From Lachnospiraceae bacterium (GTDB lineage: Bacteria; Bacillota; Clostridia; Lachnospirales; Lachnospiraceae): a stretch of 54,812 nucleotides of DNA. The DNA lies in NCBI GenBank assembly GCA_017465845.1, contig JAFTVH010000034.1, positions 1-54,812 on the forward strand, given 5' to 3'. Under the pieces are notes generated by a model. That model ran no database searches, was not told the DNA's origin, and worked only from the letters and a program-made list of their open reading frames with translations. The translations under genes and the position numbers were made by a program. This document shows, piece after piece, positions 34,756-45,600 of the stretch. The first letter of the stretch is position 1, and each line of letters opens with the position of its first letter.

Positions 34756-35691
34756 ATGAAAAAAGAAAAAAATAAAAGTGAAACAAAAAGTGTAAGTCTG
34801 AAGACACGCATGTGGAAAAGCAGGTACTACTATCTCATGCTTTTACCTGCAGTGGTTTATGTATTGATTTTTAATTATGCTCCTATGGCAGGTTTACAGA
34901 TAGCATTTAAAAACTATAAGGTTACTCTTGGGATGTGGGACAGTCCATGGATTGGATTTAGAAATTTCAGAGATTTCTTTAATAGCTATTCATTCGCACA
35001 ATTGATGGAAAATACCTTTGTTCTTTCACTGTATCAAATACTGGTAGGATTTCCGATACCAATTATTGTGGCATTAATTTTAAATGAATTAAAGGGTGGT
35101 TTCAAGAAAGCAACACAGACAATTTTGTATGCTCCTCACTTTATTTCGACGGTTGTATTGGTAGGTGTTATTACTACTATGTTTTCTCCTTCGCAGGGCG
35201 TGGTAAATACGATTTTGGATGCCATAGGAATGGAACGTATCTACTTTATGGGCGAACCGAAGTATTTTAGACATCTGTATGTATGGAGCGGTGTATGGCA
35301 GAACATGGGATGGAGTGCCATCGTTTATCTGGCAGCACTTGCCGGTGTAGACCCGGCCCTTCATGAAGCAGCTGATATTGACGGAGCAACCAGAATGCAG
35401 AAGATAATACATATTAATCTTCCAACCATCATGCCGACGATTATCATTATGCTCATTCTCAGAATGGGTCAGATTGCATCTATAGGTTATGAAAAGGTCT
35501 ACTTAATGCAGAACGATTTGAATGTATCCACAGCGGAAGTAATTTCTACGTATGTATATAAGAGAGGTATTATAAACAGTAATTATAGTTTTTCTACTGC
35601 AATGGGTCTATTCAACAATGTAATAAACGTAACCATGCTGTTGATTGCCAACAAGGTTTCCAAAAAAGTTAGTGGTTCTGGTCTTTTCTAA
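34756..35691 (+). CDS. Carbohydrate ABC transporter permease, LplB type
   Basis: A 311-residue inner-membrane permease with about six membrane helices and the permease EAA loop (EAADIDGATRMQKIIHINLP, about 213-232), which contacts the ATPase. N-terminal YYLMLLPAVVYVLIFNYAPM is typical of the LplB/YtcP-type sugar and oligouronide permeases. It pairs with the next permease and the binding protein as an importer. No ATPase gene is present, so a shared MsmX-type ATPase elsewhere is expected. The ribosome site AAGGAG lies eight bases before ATG 34756. The promoter region 34585-34700 is AT-rich with a possible TTGAAA-18-TAAATT, likely activator-dependent. Confidence 0.94.
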   Translation: MKKEKNKSETKSVSLKTRMWKSRYYYLMLLPAVVYVLIFNYAPMAGLQIAFKNYKVTLGMWDSPWIGFRNFRDFFNSYSFAQLMENTFVLSLYQILVGFPIPIIVALILNELKGGFKKATQTILYAPHFISTVVLVGVITTMFSPSQGVVNTILDAIGMERIYFMGEPKYFRHLYVWSGVWQNMGWSAIVYLAALAGVDPALHEAADIDGATRMQKIIHINLPTIMPTIIIMLILRMGQIASIGYEKVYLMQNDLNVSTAEVISTYVYKRGIINSNYSFSTAMGLFNNVINVTMLLIANKVSKKVSGSGLF

Positions 35692-35718
35692 ACTGGTTTG
35701 AGAGGATGTAAATAATAA

Positions 35719-36594
35719 ATGAAGAAAAAGAAGATTACATTATTTGATGTTATAGTGCATATTATTTCAGGATTTCTATTACTGATTGTTTTGTATCCCT
35801 TGATTGTCGTTTTGTCCAGTTCTGTCAGTGATCCGGCTATGGTTGCTACGGGACAGGTTGTATTGCTGCCAAAGGGAATTAATCTGGAAGGATACAGGGC
35901 AGTATTCAAGAACAGCGATATTATGATTGGTTATGCAAATACTATTTTTTATACCGTATTTGGTACTATCATTAACCTGTTTGTTACGGTTCCTGCCGGT
36001 TATGCTTTGACCAAAAGGATGGTTCCTGGACGCAACTTTGTTATGACTCTGTTTATGATTACTATGTATTTTTCGGGCGGATTAATTCCTACCTTTCTTT
36101 TGATAAATTCCCTGGGATTGTATAACACTCGTTTTATATTGTTGATTCTGGGGGCTTTCAGTACATACAACTGTATTATTTGTCGTTCCTTCTTTGCAGC
36201 TATGCCTGTGGAGCTTGAGGAAGCAGCAGAAATTGATGGTTCTAATCCATTGAGAACGTTTGTGCAGATAGTGCTCCCGTTATCGAAGGCTCTATTGGGC
36301 GTAATGGTTCTGTACTTTGGTGTAGCGCATTGGAATTCCTACTTTAATGCCATGATTTATATTAAAGAAGATAGTATGCAGCCTCTGCAGGTTTTCTTAA
36401 GAAGAATATTGATTCTGGCGCAGTCAGCAATGAATGTGGAAGAGGGGGGGGAATATGTCCAGGCAATGGCGGACAGGGAAGCACTGATCCGATATGCAGT
36501 TATCGTGGTATCTTCGTTGCCACTGTTGGTAATTTATCCGTTCTTACAAAAGTATTTTGACAAGGGTGTATTAATCGGAAGCGTCAAAGGATGA
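35719..36594 (+). CDS. Carbohydrate ABC transporter permease, LplC/YtcP type
   Basis: A 291-residue second permease, 27 bases after the first. It has six predicted membrane helices and the EAA loop (EAAEIDGSNPLRTFVQIVLP, about 173-192). The opening FDVIVHIISGFLLLIVLYPL and closing FDKGVLIGSVKG are characteristic of the partner permease in LplABC-type importers. It forms a heterodimer with the preceding protein. A run of seven G at about 36446-36452 lies inside the gene without breaking the frame. Confidence 0.94.
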   Translation: MKKKKITLFDVIVHIISGFLLLIVLYPLIVVLSSSVSDPAMVATGQVVLLPKGINLEGYRAVFKNSDIMIGYANTIFYTVFGTIINLFVTVPAGYALTKRMVPGRNFVMTLFMITMYFSGGLIPTFLLINSLGLYNTRFILLILGAFSTYNCIICRSFFAAMPVELEEAAEIDGSNPLRTFVQIVLPLSKALLGVMVLYFGVAHWNSYFNAMIYIKEDSMQPLQVFLRRILILAQSAMNVEEGGEYVQAMADREALIRYAVIVVSSLPLLVIYPFLQKYFDKGVLIGSVKG

Positions 36595-36678
36595 TTGTTG
36601 CAAAAAAAAGGTTAAATCTGCCTAAAGGCAGTTAACATAAAATATAGGGCCACCGAAGTGGCAGAAAGGACAAGTTTT

Positions 36679-38331
36679 ATGAAAAAGAAACTTTTATCAG
36701 TTGTATTGGCAGCTTCTATGGTGCTGTCAGTATGTGCATGCGGCAACGATGCTGCAAATGCAAACGGAACAAGTGAATCACAGGTTGTTCAGAACACTAC
36801 AGAAACTTCTGTATCTATGGAACCGGAAAAATATGTTCCAACCTATCCGATTGTGGAAGAGCCAATTACAATAAAAGGTCTTGTGGTTGGCAAGGACACA
36901 AGCTTTATGGAAAGCAGAATTGTTTGGGATAAGGTGTCAGAGGTTACAGGCATTAATATTGAGTGGGAAGTAATAGATAAGGATGCTCTTTCTACTTATC
37001 TTGCAGGCGGCGACTGGCCGGATATTTTCCATACAGAATTTGATGCAAATACTGTAAATGACTATGGCATTACAGGTGGTAAATTTGTAAATTACCTTAA
37101 TTATCTGGATATTATGCCTAATCTGGCACAAACTTACGAAGATTATCCGATGACATTAGCGGCATCTACCCAGTTAAACGGTGAAGTTTACAATCTGTTC
37201 AAGTGCAACGGTGCTCTTGCAACTGCTGTTGTGTGTAGACCACATGTTAGACTGGATGTATTAGAAGATGCAGGTATCACAGAGCTGCCTAGTACCGTAG
37301 ATGAATTTTATAAGCAGCTGGTAAGCTTAAAGGCTCATTATGGCACACCAAGCTTCATTCTTGGTAATGAATATGAAAGTGATTGGGCTCCGATGCTTTT
37401 TGCAGCATTTGGTACTTTGACACAGATGGATTTTGCTGATGATGGTACAGGTAATGTTGTATTCTCACGTACTTCTGAACAGATGAAGTATTATTATGAA
37501 TTCTTAAATAAGCTGTATGAAGAAGAGTTGATGAACCGCGAATGGTTAACACTGGATAATACTGCTAAGGCTCAGCTTGCGGAGTCTGGTACCTATGCAT
37601 ATATTACCAGAATTGCTGCACAGTCTTTGGCAGCAGATAAGCTGAAAGATGGCAACTGGGATTATCTTGGTACCTGTGCTCCTTTAACCAGTGAATATGA
37701 CAGCACACAGGAAATCATGGGTTATGTGGATTATGCTTCGACATGCGGTATGTATATTAACGCAGATAGCGAGTATGTAGAAGAAATTTGTAAGATGCTT
37801 GATATTGCTTTTGCGACCGAAGAAGTAGTAGAAGGTACAGGTTTATGCGGTCAGTCCTTTATGTATGGTATGGAAGGTGTGGACTGGGTAATTAACGAAG
37901 ATGGTACTTACAGCCAGATGTTTCCTGAAACATACAAGTCCTTCTCAGAATATCAGCTGGGCGCTCTTATTTGGATAAACTTTGGTCGTGCAGATCAGTT
38001 CGGCAGTGCAGTCACATCTACCCCGGGTAATGCACAGGCTAGAGCAAAAGGCTTTGTTGAAAATGTAATTCCTTATCAGTCTGATACCGTTATTAAGAAA
38101 TCACTTCTTAAATTTACGGAGGATGAGCAGTATGTTCTTGACAATAAGCTTGGTGAAATTGAATCTTATTATAAGCAGATGGAAGCTGAATTTATTACCG
38201 GTGCAGCTGATATCGAGACTAAGTGGGATGAGTATGTAGCTACTATTGAAAAGATGGGTATTGCAGATGTATTGGAAGTATACCAGGCGGCATATGACAG
38301 ATGGAATACTGCAATGGCTGCAATCGAATAG
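36679..38331 (+). CDS. Extracellular solute-binding lipoprotein of the carbohydrate ABC transporter
   Basis: A 550-residue binding protein (family 1, LplA-like, the large form). Signal sequence MKKKLLSVVLAASMVLSVCAC has a lipobox ending in Cys19 or Cys21, so it is lipid-anchored outside. A short Asn/Ser/Thr-rich linker precedes two binding lobes. Large binding proteins of this type capture oligosaccharides, including unsaturated oligouronides released by lyases. The frame extends to 36658, but AAAGGA before ATG 36679 sets the start. It follows the permeases by 84 bases and is followed by an intrinsic terminator, which would give more binding protein than downstream enzyme. Confidence 0.93.
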   Translation: MKKKLLSVVLAASMVLSVCACGNDAANANGTSESQVVQNTTETSVSMEPEKYVPTYPIVEEPITIKGLVVGKDTSFMESRIVWDKVSEVTGINIEWEVIDKDALSTYLAGGDWPDIFHTEFDANTVNDYGITGGKFVNYLNYLDIMPNLAQTYEDYPMTLAASTQLNGEVYNLFKCNGALATAVVCRPHVRLDVLEDAGITELPSTVDEFYKQLVSLKAHYGTPSFILGNEYESDWAPMLFAAFGTLTQMDFADDGTGNVVFSRTSEQMKYYYEFLNKLYEEELMNREWLTLDNTAKAQLAESGTYAYITRIAAQSLAADKLKDGNWDYLGTCAPLTSEYDSTQEIMGYVDYASTCGMYINADSEYVEEICKMLDIAFATEEVVEGTGLCGQSFMYGMEGVDWVINEDGTYSQMFPETYKSFSEYQLGALIWINFGRADQFGSAVTSTPGNAQARAKGFVENVIPYQSDTVIKKSLLKFTEDEQYVLDNKLGEIESYYKQMEAEFITGAADIETKWDEYVATIEKMGIADVLEVYQAAYDRWNTAMAAIE

Positions 38332-38370
38332 AAAAATGATTTAAATTCAGTCTGATAAGTGAATCACAAG

Positions 38371-38426
38371 AACCTGCAGATAACTGTTGTGGTCGATTTG
38401 ACAGAGCAGGGGCTGCAGGTTTTTTG
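38371..38426 (+). terminator. Terminator between binding protein and GH88 gene
   Basis: AACCTGCAG (38371-38379) pairs with CTGCAGGTT (38413-38421), followed by TTTTTT. The GH88 start is only 17 bases downstream, so read-through is probably needed for the enzymes. Confidence 0.8.
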
Positions 38427-38442
38427 TAAGAGGTAACCTGAA

Positions 38443-39579
38443 ATGTTTGATTTGAAGAAGAATGAAAAAGAATGGGTATATGAAACTTGGAAAAAGCTGG
38501 ATGAAAAACTGCAGGTTGTTGCCAAGCGTTCCCGTGGTAAATTTCCTTTCTGGACTGCAGACGGTATGCATGACGACATAAAGGATACCAGTATCAATTG
38601 TTGGACCAATGGTTTTTGGCCGGGACTAAACTGGCTGATGTACATTGGTACAGGAAACGAGGAGTACAGGAAAACAGCAGAAGCAGGAGAGGAACTTCTG
38701 GATATGGCATTGGCAAGACCTGAAAAAATCAGCCATGATGTAGGCTTTATATGGATGTTAGCCGCAAGACCGGATTTTGAACTGACAGGGGCTCATAAGT
38801 CATGGCAGCGCTTAAAGGTTGCCGCAAGCTATCTCATGGGCCGCTTTAATCCGGAGGCCGGATATGTACGTGCTTGGGACTGGGGCAAGGACAACATGGA
38901 GAAGGTAGGATGGACCATCATTGATACTATGATGAATCTGCCGCTTCTGTACTGGGCAAGCGAGGACTGTGGAGATCCGAGATATAAGTTTGCAGCCATG
39001 AAGCATGCAGATATGGCAATGTGGGATCATATCCGACCGGATGGCAGTGTGTATCATATTGTAGTTCATGACCCGGTTACGGCAGAAATCGTAGAAAAGC
39101 GCGGCCTTCAGGGCTACGGCAAAGAATCTTCCTGGTCCAGAGGACAGTCTTGGGCGATTTACGGATTTACTCTGAGCTACTTACATACCGGCAAGCAGGA
39201 ATATTTGGATACCGCTAAGAGAGTTGCACACTATTTTATTGCGTCCACCTGTGAGGACTGGCTTCCTAAGAGTGATTTTCGTGCTCCAGAGACACCTATT
39301 TATTACGATTCCAGTGCGGGACTTTGTGCAGCATGCGGATTTTTAGAGCTTGCTAAAATTGTATCGGAATATGAGAAACGCCTGTATGTACATGCGGCAA
39401 TGAAGCTTCTGATGACTATTGAAAAAAATTTTGCAGACTGGTCTACAGATACAGATTTCATTATCGGAAACTCTTCAGGCTGGTTTTCCAAGGAACAGAA
39501 TGTAAATATTATATATGCAGATTATTTCTTTGCAGAGGCTGTATATAAATTAAAGGAATTTGAACCATTGTTTTGGTAA
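38443..39579 (+). CDS. ugl: Unsaturated glucuronyl hydrolase, glycoside hydrolase family 88
   Basis: A 378-residue alpha/alpha-barrel enzyme that removes the 4,5-unsaturated uronic acid left at the non-reducing end when a polysaccharide lyase cuts. Conserved residues are Asp99 in SHDVGF and Asp161 in TIIDTMMNLPLLYWA, corresponding to the two catalytic Asp residues of bacterial UGL. CWTNGFWPG (about 50) and the late QNVNIIYADYFFAEA complete the family pattern. No signal peptide, so it works in the cytoplasm on imported disaccharides or oligosaccharides. The ribosome site AGAGGT is adequate. It implies that the target polysaccharide contains uronic acid and is cleaved by a lyase; the large secreted protein next door is the likely lyase. 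Confidence 0.92.
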   Translation: MFDLKKNEKEWVYETWKKLDEKLQVVAKRSRGKFPFWTADGMHDDIKDTSINCWTNGFWPGLNWLMYIGTGNEEYRKTAEAGEELLDMALARPEKISHDVGFIWMLAARPDFELTGAHKSWQRLKVAASYLMGRFNPEAGYVRAWDWGKDNMEKVGWTIIDTMMNLPLLYWASEDCGDPRYKFAAMKHADMAMWDHIRPDGSVYHIVVHDPVTAEIVEKRGLQGYGKESSWSRGQSWAIYGFTLSYLHTGKQEYLDTAKRVAHYFIASTCEDWLPKSDFRAPETPIYYDSSAGLCAACGFLELAKIVSEYEKRLYVHAAMKLLMTIEKNFADWSTDTDFIIGNSSGWFSKEQNVNIIYADYFFAEAVYKLKEFEPLFW

Positions 39580-39620
39580 AGGAGACGTCACTTATTAACT
39601 TTTCAGGAAGGAGAACGAAC

Positions 39621-42600
39621 GTGAAAAAGTTAAGCTGTTTTTTGACTGTTTTATTATCGCTTATACTAAGTGCTATCACGGTAATACCAGTTCATGCTGC
39701 CATCGGCAGCATGAATGGCCTGGACATTACTGTTGTTACTGACAAGACAAGTTATAGCACAGATGAAACCATTACTGCAACAGTTACATTGAAAAATAAT
39801 AATAGTGTTGCAGTAAAAGATGTGTCTCTTGAGGGTATTGTTCCAGAAGGATATGAGTTAGTTCTTGCAGAAGGTGTAAATACGATTATTGGGACCCTTG
39901 ATGCAGGTGTAGAGAAGGTGCTGGAAGTACAATTTGTACCCGAAACTGACAGCATAGAACCAAACGGATACATCGCTATCACGGAAAGCGATGCAGGCGG
40001 CAGATATTTTGGCGGCAAAATTAGTGGTGCCCAATTGACAGATACATTAATTATGGATGTAGCGCTGCGGGTAGAAGATAATTTGTCAAGGGTAGATGTG
40101 TATTATCCTTATGATACAGGTAAAACTGGCCTTTTGTACAGAATTACAGAAGATGGTACTATAAGCATTGGTGAAGAGACGCTCAAACTTTCTGATACTG
40201 AATGGACCAAGGTTCGTATGGTTTGGGATATTGATGCTATAAAATATTCTATATATGAGTATGATGAGGAGGAGAGTCTATATGTATATAAGGGAGAAAA
40301 AGCCTTCTCTCAGGAATCATCAATTCCTCCATCTTATCTGAGATTTCAGGTCATTAAAGATGGTGATGGAAATATAGCTTCTTTATATGTGGACGACTTT
40401 GCAATATATACCAGTACATCAACAGATTATACTGCCGCAACGCTTGAAAAGGCCAGTACATATTATGATGCAACATATGATGAATTTACCTGCACTCATG
40501 AGGACAGGGGATGTCCTGCACTTAATACGGGTATTGTAGTAAGAAGTAACGATAGTGTTACGCATATTATAGAAGGATATACCGGGGGAGATACAGAAGA
40601 AGATGACACAGAGTATACGGGTGAAATTGTTATTGACCGCACCAAGTCTATCTTTAATCTGGATAAACTTGATACAAGCAAGATTGAAAGTATGCTGAAT
40701 GGTTATGTTTCACTCCACACCAGAAACGGTATGGTTTATAATAATGGTATCAAAACCAAGTTGGCTACTATGCCGGTGGAAAACGAAGACGGGTTCCAGG
40801 TAGTTGCTGAAGAAATTTGCCAGATATTAAATGTGGCATATGAAGTGAGTGGCAGCACTGCAACTATCAACGGAAAGCAGGCTACAGTTACGGAAAGAGA
40901 TGGAAAGCTTTGGATTAATGCAAAATATTTCTTTGAGACAATTTTGAACAAAAAAGTGGCTGTCGATACAGAAGCAAAGAGTGATGGTATGATGATAGCC
41001 GGTGATGAGTTGTTTGAATTTCCGTCTGCAGAGCTTTTTTCCTTTGGCGATGTTAATAATTTGCGTTCTGAATTACAGAATTTAAATGATTATTTATTTT
41101 TTGATCGTCTGTCAGAAGAACAGATTTTTGAAGCATATAAAGAATCAGAGTTATATGGAAAGCATCCTAGAATTATGGCAACTGCAGATGACTTTGCAAA
41201 ATTAAGAGAAGAAGTAAAAACAGATACTTACAAGAGTATTTGGTATCAGCAGTTAATTGCTGAAGCTGACTATTTAGTAAATGATAAGACAGACCCTGTT
41301 ACATATACTAAGCCTGATGGCATCAGACTTGCTCCTGTAGCACAGGAAGTGAAGAACAATATGTATGTACTTGGTATGGCATATCAGCTGACAGGAGAGC
41401 AGAAATATGCAGAACGTGCATGGGCAGACTTAAATGCTGTATCTAATTTTAAGGATTGGTTTGGAATTCCTTTAGACCCAGCTGAATTCAGTGCGGCTGT
41501 AGCAATCGGGTATGATTGGCTGTATGAAGCTCTTACACAGGAGCAAAGAACAATTATTGAACAGGCAATGTATGATAATTGCTATAGAGTTGCATGTGAA
41601 GAATATATGGGATTGGGTACTTTGAAATATCGTACAGTTGTTAGTTATAATCAGTGTGTTGTAATTAATGGTGGCTTTGCGATGGGAGCATTAGCATTTA
41701 TGGATGTATATCCGGAAGTGAGTTCTTATATTGCTTCTAATGCTTTAAGAGCAGCAGATGTAACTCTTACAGAATATGGTCCGGACGGTGCATGGATGGA
41801 AGGACCGGGGTATTGGGCATATACTACAGGGTTTGCTTCTTCCATGTTTGCTACGTTGGATAGTGTTTTTGGAACATGCTTTAGCTTAGATTTATGCGAG
41901 GGACTTTCCACTACAGCAAATTATATGCTGGGCATACAGTCGGATGTAAGTATATTCAACTATAATGATTGTGGAACGGCAATTATATATGGTCCGGAAA
42001 TGCTTTATTTATCAAATAAATATAACGATCCGTCTGTAACAAGTGCAGTACTTCATTTAACAGAAGGAAAGGTATGGGGAAATTCGCAAATAGGCGAAGA
42101 TGTAGTATTATCACTTCTTTGGTATGATACTGATATTAAGGCAGATGAAGATTCTATGCCCGCATTAGACACTATATATTGGGGTGAAGGTGTGGCTACT
42201 TTCCGCGATAGGTGGAGTAGTGAGTCAACTGCTTTTGTAGGTATTCATGGAGGTTACAATTTGATTGTTCACGGACAATTAGATGCCGGAAGCTTTGTAT
42301 ATGATTATGAAGGATTTAGATGGATCAAGGAACTTGGTAAGACACCATATGACACAAGTGTAACAGGACAGTATAGCGCAAATACCGGTAAACGTTGGAT
42401 GTTATTCCGTTCAAAAGCAGAAGCTCATAATACCATTGTTATTGTGAATGATAACACGACACCAACAGGTAAAGATCAAGTAATAGATGCAAAAGCAATT
42501 TTAACACGTGTTGAGAGTGATGATAAAGGTGCAATAGCTGTGTTAGATATGTCAGCAAATTACGCACAGGGTGCTTCACGTGCAATTAGAGGGTTTTTCT

Positions 42601-45600
42601 TTACAGATGACAGAAATAGTATTGTAGTCAGAGACGAAATTAGTTTGTCCATGTCAGATTCCACGGTATATTCTTTCTTCCTGACAGATGCTGAGGTAGA
42701 AATTGCAGAGGATGGACAGTCAGCAACGCTAACCAACAATGGTAAGCAGATGAAACTGGAATTTGTTACATCGGGTAATGGAACAGCAACGTTGGGGTAT
42801 GGACCGGCTACACGTGAATTGTTAGGCACAACAAGTCCAATCAATGCACCGGTTGTTGAGGACGAGGATAAATATGATGTTGAGGACGCAACTGTAAACA
42901 GAATTTATGTAAAGTTGGATGGTGTCAGTGGAGATGTGAGCATTACTGTGAAACTTACACCGGTAGGTATAAGTAATAGTACCTCTGTTACGGAATACAA
43001 TAACAGCATTGCTACATGGACAGTGCCTGAAGGTGAAATTGCAGCGAAACCTGAAATACAGAGTGTTGTTATTGAAGGACGTGAAATGAACTTTGATTCT
43101 ACCAATCAGGCAACTTTTTTGAGTGTAGTAGGTAAATATGCGACAGTTCCGGAAACTATAGTATCTATAGATGAGACGAAATTTACATATCAGGTTACAA
43201 AGGCAGAAAGTGTAAATGGCGGAACCACGACTATTGTGGTATCAGATAAAACAGACCCAGATGTATATACAACGTACCTGATTAATTTTGTAGAGATACC
43301 TGAACCAATCGAATTTGAAGGAATGACTTCACTTCAGGTGGTAAATGTAGAAGCAAGTGATGAACCGCAAGCCGACCGTGGCTATCACAGATGGTGTGTT
43401 CTTGATAATGACACAAACAGCCGGTGGACGTCAAAAGGTGCAGGGAATTGGATTTCGTTAGAGTTGGAAGAGGAAACTACCATTGACAACATGATGATTT
43501 CCTTTGTTAATGGTTCGAAACGAGCCTCCTACTTTGGTATCAGTGTATCAACAGACAACAAAAATTGGGAAATGATATGGAATGGAAAATCTGCTATCGC
43601 AGAAAAAGAAGGTGCATATGAACAAATCAAGTTGGGTGGTGTAACAGCAAAGTACATCAGGCTTGATTGTAATGGAAACAGTGCTCAGGGAATTACGGCA
43701 GGTTGGAATAACATTGGAGAAATTGTATTTACAAAGAATGGTATAGTATCAGAGCCAACAGTCAGCCCAACACCAGATCCGACACTAAGTGAAACACCTA
43801 CACCAACACCTAATGAAGAGGATAATACTGAAGTGACGATAGTACGTGAAAGTTCCGATACAAGTTATACGCTTTCAAGTAATGACACAGTGAATATCTA
43901 TTGTACTGGTGAATATAATGAGTTTGTTGGCGTAGATATGGATGGTAATGAGGTTAAGGTATCGGATTATACCGTTACTGAAGGTTCTACTATTGTGAAG
44001 TTTAAGAGAGAATATCTGGAAACACTTTCTGTTGGTACTCATACAGTAACCCTTCGATATACAAATGGTCGTAGCGTTAATTCTGAACTGATAATTATTG
44101 CAAAGACAAGTAATGATACAGATAATGCAACAGAAGATGCGGATACTTACAGCAATGATGTTGACAGCACGAGTGATTCATATAGTCCAACCGCGGTAAC
44201 AAAAACGACTGACCAGACGGCAACTGGTGACAGCAGTAATATTTTGCTTTGGAGTATAGGATTAATTCTGGCACTTTCCGGAACAGTTGCGGTTGGTATT
44301 AGTTACCGCAAGAAATGTAAAGACATTCTATCAGTGTTACTTGTGTGCGTATTGGTATACGGGGTTCTTACAAACGGATTACAGGTACATGCGAGTAATA
44401 ATCAAAATGGTTATATCAAGGTTACGGAATGCGCTTCAGGTAGTTCGCAATACGGCACAAAGATTAGCGGAATGACTGAAAATGATACGTTAATCATGGA
44501 TGTTTCATTGCGTGCAGAGGATAATTTATCAAGAGTAACAGTATATGCAGCAGTAGGATCTTCTGGTACAACTACAGAATTGTTAAGAATTGAAGACCGT
44601 ACAATAAACCGTGGAGGTACAATTTCTGCTGATGATTGGACCGAAGTCCGTATGGTTTGGAAAAATAAGGATAAAACATGTACTGTATATATATATGACG
44701 GAGAAAAGTATGTGCAAACGGGCAGTGGTACTATAGCAAATTCCGGCACGCCAACACAGTTGAGATTTCAAGTGGGCAGTGATGCTGACAGCACAATAAA
44801 ATCTTCATTATATATTGATAATTTTTCAGTATACACAAGTACGTCAGCCGATTATACAGCAGAGGCACTTGAGAAAAATACATCCTATTTTTGTGATACA
44901 TATGATGTATTTGATTGTATTCATGATGCTTCAACATGTCCGGCAAAGAATGCGGGTGTACTGAAGAATACGGTAACACATGTTGTAGAAGCGGTGACTG
45001 AACCAGCGCCGACTCCAACAGAAGCGCCGACGGAGGCTCCAACAGAAGCACCAACGGAAACTCCAACAGAAGCCCCGACGGAGGCCCCAACAGAGGCTCC
45101 AACAGAAACACCAACACCAAGCACGAGTAGTCTGATAGTTACTGAGCAAATAACGCTTGGAGAAAATACAGTTGAGGTAGGTGTTAAGGTGACATATACC
45201 ATTGAACAATCGATAGCAACATTATCACCATACGAGACAATGATTGCATCCTATGGTTCCCCTGTTGTGTATGAAAATTTTAATCATTATACTATAGATG
45301 ATGCAGTTTCTGATGTATTCGATGTGTATAAAGATGATGAAAATAAAATTACGTTTGCAAAGGATGTTTTTGGAGGGACATATATACTAATGAAAAATCC
45401 TGCAGCAGCTGCACGTATTGAGGTGAAGCCGCCAAGCGTAAACCTTATAGTATTTGAATGCGAGGTTGGCTATAATACCAGTGGAATACAGTTTAGATTT
45501 TTTGGACGAGGAACTAGCTCAACGGCTACATATACTTTTGGAGATCTGACGAATGGTATCTTTACGTATGCTGGTAATCAGACAATGCAATTCACAGCAG

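Noticed and set aside
45003-45123. CRISPR-like array
   Set aside because: The short repeats have no spacers and encode an in-frame PTEA linker.
44921-45209. Minus-strand frames opposite the PTEA repeats
   Set aside because: Low-complexity shadows of the repeat, without ribosome sites.
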